Origin: Peptacetobacter hiranonis
Lineage (GTDB): Bacteria; Bacillota; Clostridia; Peptostreptococcales; Peptostreptococcaceae
Length of the DNA stretch: 64,000 nucleotides
Assembly: GCF_008151785.1 (NCBI RefSeq)
Contig: NZ_CP036523.1
Coordinates: 1,972,019-2,036,018, forward strand
Reading direction: 5' to 3'
Position numbers and translations under genes: made by a program. The notes beneath the pieces are model-generated. The model had not been told where the DNA came from and did not search any database. It saw nothing but the letters and a program-made list of their open reading frames with translations. This document shows, one piece after another, positions 37,006 to 45,682 of the stretch (positions within the stretch are counted from its first letter, which is position 1; each line of letters opens with the position of its first letter).

Positions 37006-37522
37006 AGAAGTCCTCTATTTTTATATCATCATCTTCAGATGAATTTTTATTTATCTTTTTGAATGAATTTATTATTTTGCTAAGTATATCATTTGTTTTT
37101 CTTCTTCTAAATATTGTGGTTATAAATACTAGACCTAAAGATATAGCCCCAGCTACCATTAAAGTAGATATCCCATTTCTTACTCCTGCTGTATAGTCAT
37201 TTGTAAGAAATGCATAAAGTGTGTTATATACTCCATACCCTGGAACAAGTATTATCATAGCACATACACTCATTATTGTAGACGGTGCATTGTATATTCT
37301 CGCACAAACCTCAACATATATTCCAAAACATATAGTTGCAAAGAAGAATGAAAGATTATTTTCCATACCTGCCATTAAAAGAAGCTTATATGATAGCCAT
37401 GCTATCCCACCGCCAATGGCCGATATTCTAAGATATTTTCCTTTGATATTGAAAATTACTCCAAAGCTATATGCAGCTATTATACATAGTACAACTTCTA
37501 GTGCCAATCTCATTTTAAACAC
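37004..37522 (-). CDS. threonine/serine exporter family protein, small subunit type
   Basis: 172 residues with about five hydrophobic segments and a charged C-terminal tail (SEDDDIKIEDF). It matches the ThrE_2/DUF3815 group, which is usually paired with a ThrE_1/DUF1212 protein to make one exporter of threonine and serine. The start overlaps the end of the partner gene by eight bases, so translation is coupled. As the partner is interrupted by an insertion sequence, this gene may be expressed poorly or uselessly. Confidence 0.8.
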   Translation of the reverse strand: MFKMRLALEVVLCIIAAYSFGVIFNIKGKYLRISAIGGGIAWLSYKLLLMAGMENNLSFFFATICFGIYVEVCARIYNAPSTIMSVCAMIILVPGYGVYNTLYAFLTNDYTAGVRNGISTLMVAGAISLGLVFITTIFRRRKTNDILSKIINSFKKINKNSSEDDDIKIEDF

Positions 37523-37811
37523 CTCCGTATCTTATGTATAAGTTTAAAACGAAACACATACCTATAGTAACCGCTATACCTATTAAAAGAACTTCTTCTA
37601 TTTTCATAGCTCCTGATAAAAGCTCTCCATCAAGTATATCCCTTATAGCGTTGGTTAGTGGCAATCCTGGAACAAGAAGCATTATAGATCCCATTATAAC
37701 CTTGTCTATAGTATATATAAATCTAAATTTAACTAATAATATTGCAATTGTTGGTATTATCGCCGCACCAATCATATTTATAAAAAAGTCGTTTAGCGAT
37801 ATTTTTCCAAA

Positions 37812-39265
37812 TAAAATGGTCCCTATGTCAAGGACATATATAAAAAAGTCTTAAGCAGCAAGCAGCTGACTTCTATATTGAATAGGAGTCAGCTGTTTTA
37901 AATTCCACTGACAACGATCATTATTATAATAATCCATATAATCATCTATTAAACTTTTTAACTCTTCAAATGTATTGCAACTTTTATAATCTATTTCATC
38001 TTTCATATGACCAAAGAATGACTCCTGCGGAGCATTGTCCCAACAATTACCTTTTCTAGACATAGATTGACCTAAATTATATTTTTTTAACAAGTTCTGA
38101 AAAATAGTACTTGTATAATGAACTCCTTGATCAGAATGAATAAATGCATCTTTATGTAATTTGTCTGAATTTGATAACATGAGATTGTTAATAGTTGAAA
38201 TAACAATATCCATTTTTAAATTCTTCGATAAATGATACGATAAAATTTCATTCGTAGAAGAATCTTTTACAGTTGATAAATATGCTGTTTTCCCATTGCC
38301 GTACGGCATATACGTAATATCAGTTAAAAGTACTTTTCCTGGTATACCTTGTTTAAATTCTCTATTCAATTTATTAGGAACTGTGTGATGTTCTTTTCTT
38401 GCTTTTCCCATACGTTTAGCTGGATTTGACTCGCGAATAGGACATTTAATTCCATATTTTTTCATTATTCTTTGAATTTTTTTTCTGTTAAATATTATAT
38501 TAAATTTACTTTTTAAAATCATTTTTATTGAACGAGAACCTTTTTTGTATCCTCTGAACTTATATGCTTTAAGAATTATTTCTTTTGCTTCTAAATCCTT
38601 TTCTTCTTGTTTGCTTATTACATTCTTGTTTTTTAAATAGTTATAAAATCCAGATCTAGATACTCCTGCAACAATACATAGATGTTTTATCATTTTTTTT
38701 AAACAATATTTATTTATTACATCATTAATTAATTTGAATATTTTCACCGAAGGTAGCTTATTATTCATCACCTGCCTTTCTTCGAAGTCTAGCTTTTTTA
38801 CTAGTTCTAGCTCTGCTTTAAGATATGCTATTTCAGCATCCTTCTTATCTATTATCTCTTTATCTGTTAATTTTCTTTTTCTTGGTCTTCCAGAATTATT
38901 AACTCTAGAATCATCTAGTCCCAAAATACCATTTTCTTTATATGACTTTCTCCATCGCTCGCTAGCGCATTTAATACGTTTTGCACCTATGATGTTAGTG
39001 TCAAAACCTGCTTCTTTAAATATCTGTGTTGGATTTTTTCCCTTATTGTATTCTGTTATGAAATGTATTTTAAATTCATTTGTATATGTTATTGATTTAC
39101 AGCTTACATTCTTTACAAATGGATTTTTTGATAGCTCTAATGTTTCTTCTTTACTAAATTGTTTTTTACTCATAAATTACTCACCTCTATATTAAAATTA
39201 TACAAAAAAAGAACCTATAGATGAAACACCTTTTTACAAGTGTCCATTCTATAGGTTCCATTTTA
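37812..39265 (-). mobile_element. IS3-family insertion sequence, copy 2
   Basis: 1454 bp, same ends and same orientation as the element at 8031-9484; wherever I compared the two line by line the sequences agree. Flanked by a 3-base duplication AAA (37809-37811 and 39266-39268). It interrupts a threonine/serine exporter gene. Confidence 0.93.
37851..39173 (-). CDS. IS3-family transposase (single reading frame), second copy
   Basis: 440 residues, the same protein as the transposase at 8070-9392, with DDE residues Asp285, Asp348 and Glu384 intact. Identity of the two copies points to very recent transposition or gene conversion. Confidence 0.93.
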   Translation of the reverse strand: MSKKQFSKEETLELSKNPFVKNVSCKSITYTNEFKIHFITEYNKGKNPTQIFKEAGFDTNIIGAKRIKCASERWRKSYKENGILGLDDSRVNNSGRPRKRKLTDKEIIDKKDAEIAYLKAELELVKKLDFEERQVMNNKLPSVKIFKLINDVINKYCLKKMIKHLCIVAGVSRSGFYNYLKNKNVISKQEEKDLEAKEIILKAYKFRGYKKGSRSIKMILKSKFNIIFNRKKIQRIMKKYGIKCPIRESNPAKRMGKARKEHHTVPNKLNREFKQGIPGKVLLTDITYMPYGNGKTAYLSTVKDSSTNEILSYHLSKNLKMDIVISTINNLMLSNSDKLHKDAFIHSDQGVHYTSTIFQNLLKKYNLGQSMSRKGNCWDNAPQESFFGHMKDEIDYKSCNTFEELKSLIDDYMDYYNNDRCQWNLKQLTPIQYRSQLLAA

Positions 39266-39934
39266 AAATAATCCAGTAACATATTTTACTGTACATCCTA
39301 TAAAAAAGCTTGCAAACATATCTGGTACTCCACCGCCAAATAGTACAGTAAGAACTGCAGTACCTACACCTGCAAAAAATATCTTTCTATTATCTGAATA
39401 ATAGTTTCCCTTTTCTATCTCGGCTAGTATTTTTTCACATACTGCTATATCAAAGTTATACTGTGATATAGTTCTTGATAAAGCATTTATCTCAAATACT
39501 TTGTTTAAATCAGTACTTCTTTTTGTTATTCTCTTTACAACCGAGCTTATTTTTCCATCAACCGTTGCAGATACTATTACCGCTGTCGGTGTAGCAAATA
39601 CACCTGTTTTTTCTATTCCAAATGAAGAACAAATTCTGGTAACAGTTTCTTCTACTCTGTACGTTTCTCCTCCACTTTGAAGAAGAAGTACTCCAGCATC
39701 AGATGAAAATTCTAGTACTCTGTTTACATCCATTAGAAATCTCCTTTCTTTAATTTTTATTTATATTTTTAACTTTATGATTTATTTATAACTTTATTAT
39801 AAATTATATTCTTTTCATTTTTTAGTCTACTTTGTCTATTGTATACCTAGACTAGTCTCTTTTCAATATTATTTATTATTTTATATAAGCTATCCATAAA
39901 TTTTTTAGTTTTTATGTATAATTAAAATTTACAC

Positions 39935-39983
39935 AAAAAAGATGCTGTTGAAAAACATCTTTTAATGTTTATCCAACAGCATC
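39935..39983 (-). terminator. terminator of leuS
   Basis: GATGCTGTTG pairs with CAACAGCATC across a 23-base loop that has its own weak AAAACAT/ATGTTT pairing; on the minus strand it ends in six T, 12 bases after the leuS stop. Confidence 0.85.
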
Positions 39984-39994
39984 CATATTATTAA

Positions 39995-42418
39995 TTATTT
40001 TACAACTATGTTTATTAATTTTTTAGGAACAGCTATAACTTTAACTATAGTTTTTCCTTCAACTAATTCTTTTATTTTTTCGTCTTCTAAAGCAGCAGCC
40101 TGCATATCATCTCTTGATATTTCTGTAGGAACATTCATTCTTCCTCTTACTTTACCATTTATCTGAACAACTACTTCTACTTCATCTTTTACTAAAGCTT
40201 TTTCGTCGTATTCAGGCCAGCTTATATCAAATACGCTTCCTTCTTTACCTATCATCTGCCATAATTCTTCACCTAAGTGTGGAGTAAATGGAGCTATTAT
40301 TGTAACTATAGCTTCTACACCTTCTTTTATAACAGCTGAGTTTCTTCCATCTAATTCTTTATATTTGTACATTTCGTTTATTAATTCCATTAAAGATGCT
40401 ATAGATGTATTGAATCCGAATTTTTCATCTAAGTCAGATGTAACTTTTTTGATTACACTGTTTATAGTGAATCTCATATCTTTATCAGCTGAAGTTAATT
40501 TACCAAATTCATCATCGCAGTTTTTAACTTCTTCTGCTAATTCATCAACTAATCTATATACTCTGTTTAGGAATTTGAAGCATCCTTCAACACCCTGGTC
40601 TGACCAGTCAAGGTCTCTTTCTGGTGGAGCTGCAAATAGTATGAATAATCTAGCTGTATCAGCACCGTATTCATCTATTATTTTTAAAGGAGATACTGTG
40701 TTTCCTTTAGATTTACTCATTTTTGATCCTTCTTTAAGAACCATACCCTGAGTTAATAGGTTTTTGAATGGTTCGTCAGCTTCTACCATTCCCATGCTGT
40801 GGAATGCTTTCATTAACCATCTAGCGTAAAGAAGATGCATTATAGCATGTTCTACACCACCTATATACTGATCTACTGGTACCCATTTATCAGCTATATC
40901 TTTTCTGAAAGGTTCTTCAGTATTTTTGTTGTCAGTATATCTTAAGAAGTACCAAGAAGAATCTATGAATGTATCCATAGTATCTACTTCTCTTCTAGCT
41001 GGTTTTCCACATTTTGGACAAACTGTTTCAGTGAATGTTGGAGAAGTTGTTAATGGAGATTCTCCTTTTCCTGTAAATTCAACGTCTGTTGGAAGTAATA
41101 CAGGTAGATTTTCTTTCTTTTCAGGTACTATACCACAGTCATCACAATATACTACTGGTATAGGGCATCCCCAATATCTCTGTCTTGAAACTAACCAGTC
41201 TCTTAATCTGTAGTTTACAGTTCTTTTACCTTTTCCTTCTTCTTCCATTTTGTCTACTATTTTTTCGAAAGCTTCTTTAGCAGGCATACCGTTAAATTCT
41301 TCAGAATTTATCATTATTCCGTCTTCATCTATTACTGGTACTATTGGAAGGTCGTATTTCTTAGCGAAATCTTCATCTCTTTCATCATGAGCTGGAACTG
41401 CCATAACAGCACCTGTTCCGTAGTCAGCAAGTACATAGTTAGCTATCCATATTGGCACTTTTCTTCCGTTTACTGGATTTATTACATATTTTCCTATGAA
41501 CATACCTTCTTTTTCAAGATCTGTAGATGTTCTTTCTATTTCTGTCATTTTGTGCATTTTTAGAACGAATTCATCTACTGGAGCTTCGTATTCAGTTCCT
41601 GCAACTAATTCTTTAACTAATGGACTTTCTGGTGCTAATACCATGAATGATACACCGTAAGCTGTATCAGGTCTAGTTGTATAAACTGTTATAGTATCTT
41701 CTGTTCCATCTATTGTAAATGTTAAGTTAGCTCCTGTACTCTTACCAATCCAGTTTCTCTGCATTGTTTTAACTTTTTCTGGCCAACCATCTAATTTATC
41801 TAAGTCGTTTAATAATTCTTCTGCAAATGCAGTAGTTTTGAAATACCACTGTTCTAGGTCTTTCTTTATAACTGTTGTTCCACATCTTTCACATTCTCCC
41901 TGAACAACCTGTTCATTTGCAAGAACTGTTTCGCAAGATGGACACCAGTTAACGTAAGATTTTTTCTTATATGCTAATCCCCGTTCTAATAATTTAAGGA
42001 ATATTTCCTGAGTAAATTTGTAGTATTCTGGAGTAGATGTAGCAACTTCTCTATCCCAATCGTAACTTAATCCTAAAAGGTTTAACTGTTCTCTCATTTC
42101 AGCTATGTTTTCCATAGTCCATTTGTGTGGATGTATACCATGTTTTATAGCTGCATTTTCTGCTGGTAATCCAAATGAATCCCATCCCATTGGATGAAGT
42201 ACATTGTACCCTTTCATTTTTTTGAATCTAGCTATAACATCACCTATAGAGTAGTTTCTAACATGTCCCATGTGAAGTTTTCCTGATGGATAAGGGAACA
42301 TTTCTAATGTATAGTAGTTTGGTTTTTCTGTCTGCTCAGTATCCATTTTGTACTGATTGTTTTCTTTCCAAGTTTTCTGCCATTTTGTTTCTATGGCTTT
42401 GAAATCATAAACGCTCAT
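39995..42418 (-). CDS. leuS: leucyl-tRNA synthetase
   Basis: 807-residue class I synthetase of standard length. The HIGH-type motif is [14 protein letters not shown], the KMSKS loop is [12 protein letters not shown], and the CP1 editing domain ([18 protein letters not shown]) is complete; a zinc-type CxxC is at [15 protein letters not shown]. The leader upstream is a T-box, so expression rises when tRNA-Leu is uncharged. GGAGGAG precedes ATG 42418. Confidence 0.97.
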   Translation of the reverse strand: MSVYDFKAIETKWQKTWKENNQYKMDTEQTEKPNYYTLEMFPYPSGKLHMGHVRNYSIGDVIARFKKMKGYNVLHPMGWDSFGLPAENAAIKHGIHPHKWTMENIAEMREQLNLLGLSYDWDREVATSTPEYYKFTQEIFLKLLERGLAYKKKSYVNWCPSCETVLANEQVVQGECERCGTTVIKKDLEQWYFKTTAFAEELLNDLDKLDGWPEKVKTMQRNWIGKSTGANLTFTIDGTEDTITVYTTRPDTAYGVSFMVLAPESPLVKELVAGTEYEAPVDEFVLKMHKMTEIERTSTDLEKEGMFIGKYVINPVNGRKVPIWIANYVLADYGTGAVMAVPAHDERDEDFAKKYDLPIVPVIDEDGIMINSEEFNGMPAKEAFEKIVDKMEEEGKGKRTVNYRLRDWLVSRQRYWGCPIPVVYCDDCGIVPEKKENLPVLLPTDVEFTGKGESPLTTSPTFTETVCPKCGKPARREVDTMDTFIDSSWYFLRYTDNKNTEEPFRKDIADKWVPVDQYIGGVEHAIMHLLYARWLMKAFHSMGMVEADEPFKNLLTQGMVLKEGSKMSKSKGNTVSPLKIIDEYGADTARLFILFAAPPERDLDWSDQGVEGCFKFLNRVYRLVDELAEEVKNCDDEFGKLTSADKDMRFTINSVIKKVTSDLDEKFGFNTSIASLMELINEMYKYKELDGRNSAVIKEGVEAIVTIIAPFTPHLGEELWQMIGKEGSVFDISWPEYDEKALVKDEVEVVVQINGKVRGRMNVPTEISRDDMQAAALEDEKIKELVEGKTIVKVIAVPKKLINIVVK

Positions 42419-42481
42419 TTTTTCTCCTCCTGTTTTTTATTTTTAATAGTTCAAATATAATAATTATTATTTCTGTATAAT

Positions 42482-42725
42482 AAAAAAATCCTCAATCCCT
42501 AAACAATAATGTTTAGGGACGAGGATATTATATACTCGCGGTACCACCCTAATTAGCTCAAATAAATTGAACTCTCTTAGTTGAGTCTTTAAACCAACAA
42601 CGGTTGACAGTTTGTATCTGACAAGTTCAAAAATTTGTTATACTGGTTCGCAGCTAACACCAGCTCTCTGAAATAACTCCTATTCTACTACTTCAGACTG
42701 TCTATAATATTTCTATTTTATCATA
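42482..42725 (-). ncRNA. T-box leader of leuS
   Basis: On the minus strand the conserved T-box AGGGTGGTACCGCG lies at about 42539-42552, followed by a terminator (ATCCTC...GAGGAT with a CCCTAAAC/GTTTAGGG helix and T-run, 42482-42527). Upstream is Stem I: GACAG at the base pairs with CTGTC, with AGTAG and GAACTTG facing each other in the specifier loop. The specifier would be CTT, a leucine codon, which fits the gene. The specifier assignment is tentative. Confidence 0.9.
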
Positions 42726-42747
42726 CATAATTTCAATTAATAAAAAT

Positions 42748-42777
42748 ATTCTAACACCTAGATATATGGCTTGTCAA
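42748..42777 (-). promoter_or_regulatory. promoter of the T-box-leuS transcript
   Basis: On the minus strand TTGACA (42772-42777) and TAGAAT (42748-42753) are 18 bases apart, just ahead of the T-box Stem I. Confidence 0.75.
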
Positions 42778-42801
42778 CATTTACAGACTTTTTATCTTGT
42801 T

Positions 42802-42840
42802 AAAAATAAAAAAGGAGATGTTTTTATTTTTAACATCTCC
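42802..42840 (-). terminator. terminator of the nadD-yqeK-rsfS genes
   Basis: GGAGATGTT pairs with AACATCTCC, followed on the minus strand by TTTTTTATTTTT, 11 bases after the rsfS stop. Confidence 0.88.
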
Positions 42841-42850
42841 AAATAATTTC

Positions 42851-43210
42851 TTATAATTCGTCCGGGTCTACAACTGGTGCATCTTTCCATAATTTTTCTA
42901 GGTTGTAGAAATCTCTGTTTTCTTCATCAAATATATGAACCATTATATCGCCGTAGTCAAGAAGTACCCACTGCTGAGAGTCTATACCTTCTTTACCTCT
43001 TGGTTCTAATCCGTTTTTAGTCATATCTTCTTCTACTTTATCAGCTATTGCTTTAACCTGTCTTGAAGATGAAGCTGTAGTTATTATGAAATAATCAGCT
43101 AAGCTTGTTATTTTTCCTATATTTAAAATCAGTATATCTCTTCCTAATTTGTCTTCTATAGCATGGTTTATAACTTTTACCATCTGTTCTACTGTTAAAT
43201 CTGCTGCCAT
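42851..43210 (-). CDS. rsfS: ribosomal silencing factor RsfS
   Basis: 119 residues. DILILNIGKITSLADYFIITTASSSRQVKAIAD and QWVLLDYGDIMVHIFDEENRDFYNLEKLWKDAP are the family signatures. RsfS binds protein L14 on the large ribosomal subunit and blocks joining of the subunits in starvation. It lies downstream of yqeK and nadD and upstream of leuS, a conserved neighbourhood. Confidence 0.95.
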   Translation of the reverse strand: MAADLTVEQMVKVINHAIEDKLGRDILILNIGKITSLADYFIITTASSSRQVKAIADKVEEDMTKNGLEPRGKEGIDSQQWVLLDYGDIMVHIFDEENRDFYNLEKLWKDAPVVDPDEL

Positions 43211-43319
43211 TTATATTTCCTCCTTAATTTTGCGAAACTACAAAATAGTTTCCTTTCTTGTAAATATTAAAACTATTATACCATATAGAACTAAAAATAA
43301 AATCCATTTTTAAATTTAT

Positions 43320-43913
43320 TTATAAATTTTTAATAGCTTTTTTCTTTTTTCTTTCTGTAATCATAAAGTTTCTTGCTGCTACAGATCTAGGATGAATTGT
43401 ATTTCCTTTTTTTAGCATAAGAGCTATAGTGTTGTCAAATGATTGTATCATAGCAGCATCTATATCTCCTCCATAAGCTAATTCTCTTAATTCTTCCACT
43501 CCTGGATAATCTCTTCCTACCTCTATTAAATCTGCAACATATATTATTTTTTCCATTAAATTCATATCAACCTTCCCTGTTGTATGATATCTTACTGAGC
43601 TTATTATATCCTCATCATCTATTCCAAAGTCGTATTTTACAACATAAGATCCTATTATACTATGAGAAAGAGAAATATTTCCAACTTCTAACTCATCTAG
43701 CTCTATGTTATATTTTTCTACATAACGGTCTACCTTATCTGTCTTAAAGTATTTTGCACAGTCGTGTACAACTCCTGCTAAATATGCCTTTTCTTCATCG
43801 GCACCATATATTTTAGCTAATTTTTTAGCACTATCCGCAACATTTAACGAATGTACATATCTTTTTTCTGTCAACAATTCCTTTAGTTTTTCTTTGATTT
43901 GATCTAAGTTCAT
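43320..43913 (-). CDS. yqeK: YqeK-type HD-domain Ap4A hydrolase
   Basis: 197 residues from ATG 43913. HD-domain metal ligands are in RYVHSLNVADSA, AGVVHDCAKYF and SLSHSIIGSYV, followed by RYHTTGKVDMNLMEKIIYVADLIE. YqeK proteins split diadenosine tetraphosphate symmetrically. A TTG seven codons earlier (43934) is also possible, as the GGGGTGG ribosome site is closer to other candidate starts. It sits between nadD and rsfS as in Bacillus. Confidence 0.9.
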   Translation of the reverse strand: MNLDQIKEKLKELLTEKRYVHSLNVADSAKKLAKIYGADEEKAYLAGVVHDCAKYFKTDKVDRYVEKYNIELDELEVGNISLSHSIIGSYVVKYDFGIDDEDIISSVRYHTTGKVDMNLMEKIIYVADLIEVGRDYPGVEELRELAYGGDIDAAMIQSFDNTIALMLKKGNTIHPRSVAARNFMITERKKKKAIKNL

Positions 43914-43960
43914 CAATTCTTTTGTCCACCCCAATGGTAAACTCTACCTCCCAAGTTATT

Positions 43961-44650
43961 TTATTCTTCTATCTGCTTATATAAATCCTTTCTTTGCATA
44001 TATTTTTCTACAGGTTCTGGCATTAAATATCTAACTGTTTTTCCAGCTTCTATCTGCTCTCTTATATATGTAGACGATATATCCAAAGATGGAACGTATA
44101 CACTTATAATTGATGTATCATACTTTCTTTCAAGTTGCTCTATTTTCTCCTGAGCTTTTAAAAGACTTATCCCTGGTCTAGTAGCTGCTATAAATGTAGC
44201 CATTTCAAAGTTCTTTTTAACACCTCTCCAGCTTTCAACCTCACATATAGCATCTGCTCCTGTTATAAAGTAAAGCTCTGCATTTGGATACATCTTTTTT
44301 AAATCTTTAAGCGTATCTACTGTGTACGTCTGCTTATTTCTTTCTATTTCTATATCTAAAGCTATAAAGTCATCATTCGTTTCAGTAGCAAGCAGAACCA
44401 TATTGTATCTATCATACTTATCTGTCTTTATACCCAATTTATGTGGTGGATTCCCAGTTGGTATGAAAAAAATCCAATCTAAATTGTATTTATCTCTTAT
44501 AAATTCCGCTGTTGCAAGATGTGCAAAATGTATTGGATCAAAAGTTCCTCCCAAGATTCCTACCTTTTGTTTTTCTTTTATACTTTCAAATTTGCTTAAT
44601 TTTTTATCATTCGTTTCTCTAGCACTATCTACTAGTTCTAAAATCCCCAT
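43961..44650 (-). CDS. nadD: nicotinate-nucleotide adenylyltransferase
   Basis: 229 residues. GGTFDPIHFAHL (His41, His44) is the nucleotidyltransferase motif and SSTYIREQI near the C terminus is the ISSTxIR signature. It adenylates nicotinate mononucleotide in NAD synthesis. The protein has about 30 extra residues before VGILGGTFDP, a charged stretch (ARETNDKKLSKFESIKEKQ); no start codon lies closer to the motif, so the extension appears real. AAGGAG lies 12 bases before ATG, a long gap. Confidence 0.93.
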   Translation of the reverse strand: MGILELVDSARETNDKKLSKFESIKEKQKVGILGGTFDPIHFAHLATAEFIRDKYNLDWIFFIPTGNPPHKLGIKTDKYDRYNMVLLATETNDDFIALDIEIERNKQTYTVDTLKDLKKMYPNAELYFITGADAICEVESWRGVKKNFEMATFIAATRPGISLLKAQEKIEQLERKYDTSIISVYVPSLDISSTYIREQIEAGKTVRYLMPEPVEKYMQRKDLYKQIEE

Positions 44651-44778
44651 TGAAACTAACTTCTCCTTTTCCTTTTACTATTATCTATTGTACCATAGAT
44701 TTACGTTTTCTTGAATGCGTCTATAAAAATACAAAGTAAAACAAACAACTTATTTTACTAACACTTTTGTTTTCTTCG

Positions 44779-44807
44779 TTGACTTTGTCTTTCAAGTGGA
44801 TTAAAAT
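44779..44807 (+). promoter_or_regulatory. promoter of recX
   Basis: TTGACT (44779-44784) and TAAAAT (44802-44807) are separated by 17 bases, 29 bases before the recX start. Confidence 0.7.
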
Positions 44808-44835
44808 TAATCTATCTCATTAGAGGAGGATTTTT

Positions 44836-45474
44836 ATGGCAATTATTACAAAAATTGAAGCTCAAAAGAGAAGCAAGGATAGAGTTAATATATATGTAGA
44901 TGAAGAATATTTTATGGCAGTTTATGCAGAGCTAGTCTATACACATTCTTTGAAAAAAGGTATGGAAATAGATAAAGATTCATTGGAATCTCTTCTTCAC
45001 GATGAAATCTATATGAAGGCTAAAAATAAAGCTCTTTCTATTCTTTCAAAATCTGACCAATCAGAAAAAAAACTTAGAGAAAAATTATTAAATGATTATG
45101 ACGAAAATATTGTAGAAGAAGTTATAGAGTTTTTAAAAGGATATAAGCTTATAAACGATAATCTTCTAGCTGAAAAGATTGTCCACGATAATATGAATCT
45201 TAGTAAGTTTGGTAAAAATAAAATCAAACAGAACTTATATAATAAGGGAATAGCAGCTTCAGATATCCAAGATGCTATATCTCAAATCGATCCAGATGAA
45301 GAGTATGAGAATGCTAAATATCTAGCTGAAAAGAGATTAAAAAGGTTAAAAGGTGAAGATAAGAATAAAATTAATCAAAAAATTTATCAGCATTTGGCTT
45401 ATAAAGGCTTCAGTTATGATATTATTAAAAGAGTACTAAGAGAACTTTTGAATTTTGATGAATTCGATTGTTAA
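44836..45474 (+). CDS. recX: regulatory protein RecX
   Basis: 212 residues built of RecX three-helix repeats: ALSILSKSDQSEKKLREKLL, then VEEVIEFLKGYKLINDNLLAEKIVHDN and KFGKNKIKQNLYNKGI. RecX modulates RecA filaments. The amino end (ITKIEAQKRSKDRVNIYVDEEYFM) is the usual Firmicute extension. GAGGAGG lies ahead of ATG. No recA is in the window. Confidence 0.9.
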   Translation: MAIITKIEAQKRSKDRVNIYVDEEYFMAVYAELVYTHSLKKGMEIDKDSLESLLHDEIYMKAKNKALSILSKSDQSEKKLREKLLNDYDENIVEEVIEFLKGYKLINDNLLAEKIVHDNMNLSKFGKNKIKQNLYNKGIAASDIQDAISQIDPDEEYENAKYLAEKRLKRLKGEDKNKINQKIYQHLAYKGFSYDIIKRVLRELLNFDEFDC

Positions 45475-45486
45475 GGAGGAATAAGT

Positions 45487-45573
45487 ATGAAGAAATTAAT
45501 TATCGGTGTTTTATGTTTTGCACTAGGTGTGTATAATTACTATCAGTTAAAAAAACAGGATACAATGAGATAA
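45487..45573 (+). CDS. 28-residue single-span membrane peptide
   Basis: Small gene 12 bases after recX with a perfect AAGGAGG site. It encodes MKKLIIGVLCFALGVYNYYQ and eight further, mostly polar residues: one hydrophobic helix flanked by lysines. It is followed by a strong terminator, so it is the last gene of the recX unit. I do not recognise the family. The ribosome site, position and clean membrane helix support it as real. Confidence 0.65.
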   Translation: MKKLIIGVLCFALGVYNYYQLKKQDTMR

Positions 45574-45588
45574 ATATTATATTAAAAT

Positions 45589-45637
45589 TAAAATCCCCAC
45601 AGAAGTTTTAAATTACAATCTTTTGTGGGGATTTTTT
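45589..45637 (+). terminator. terminator of the recX unit
   Basis: AAATCCCCACA pairs with TGTGGGGATTT across a 26-base loop and is followed by a T-run. Confidence 0.85.
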
Positions 45638-45682
45638 ATTCAATCAATTATTATTTATTTGGATTAATACTAATTCAAGTTA

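Larger units (their letters stand above)
37515..39733 (-). pseudogene. threonine/serine exporter (ThrE_1/DUF1212) split by an insertion sequence
   Basis: The amino part (39266-39733) reads MDVNRVLEFSSDAGVLLLQSGG and ends in a membrane segment at YVTGLF; the carboxyl part (37515-37811) resumes with GKISLNDFFINMIGAA and ends at 37515. Removing the 1454-bp element and one AAA duplication joins the two in frame into a 253-residue protein, the normal length of the family, with GGETYRVEETVTRI near the amino end and several membrane helices. The gene was therefore intact until a recent insertion. Its ribosome site AAAGGAG is still present. Confidence 0.9.

Noticed and set aside
8031-39265. The two IS copies as a composite transposon.
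   Set aside because: The two copies have their own separate target duplications (CTT and AAA), and the DNA between them is core chromosome.
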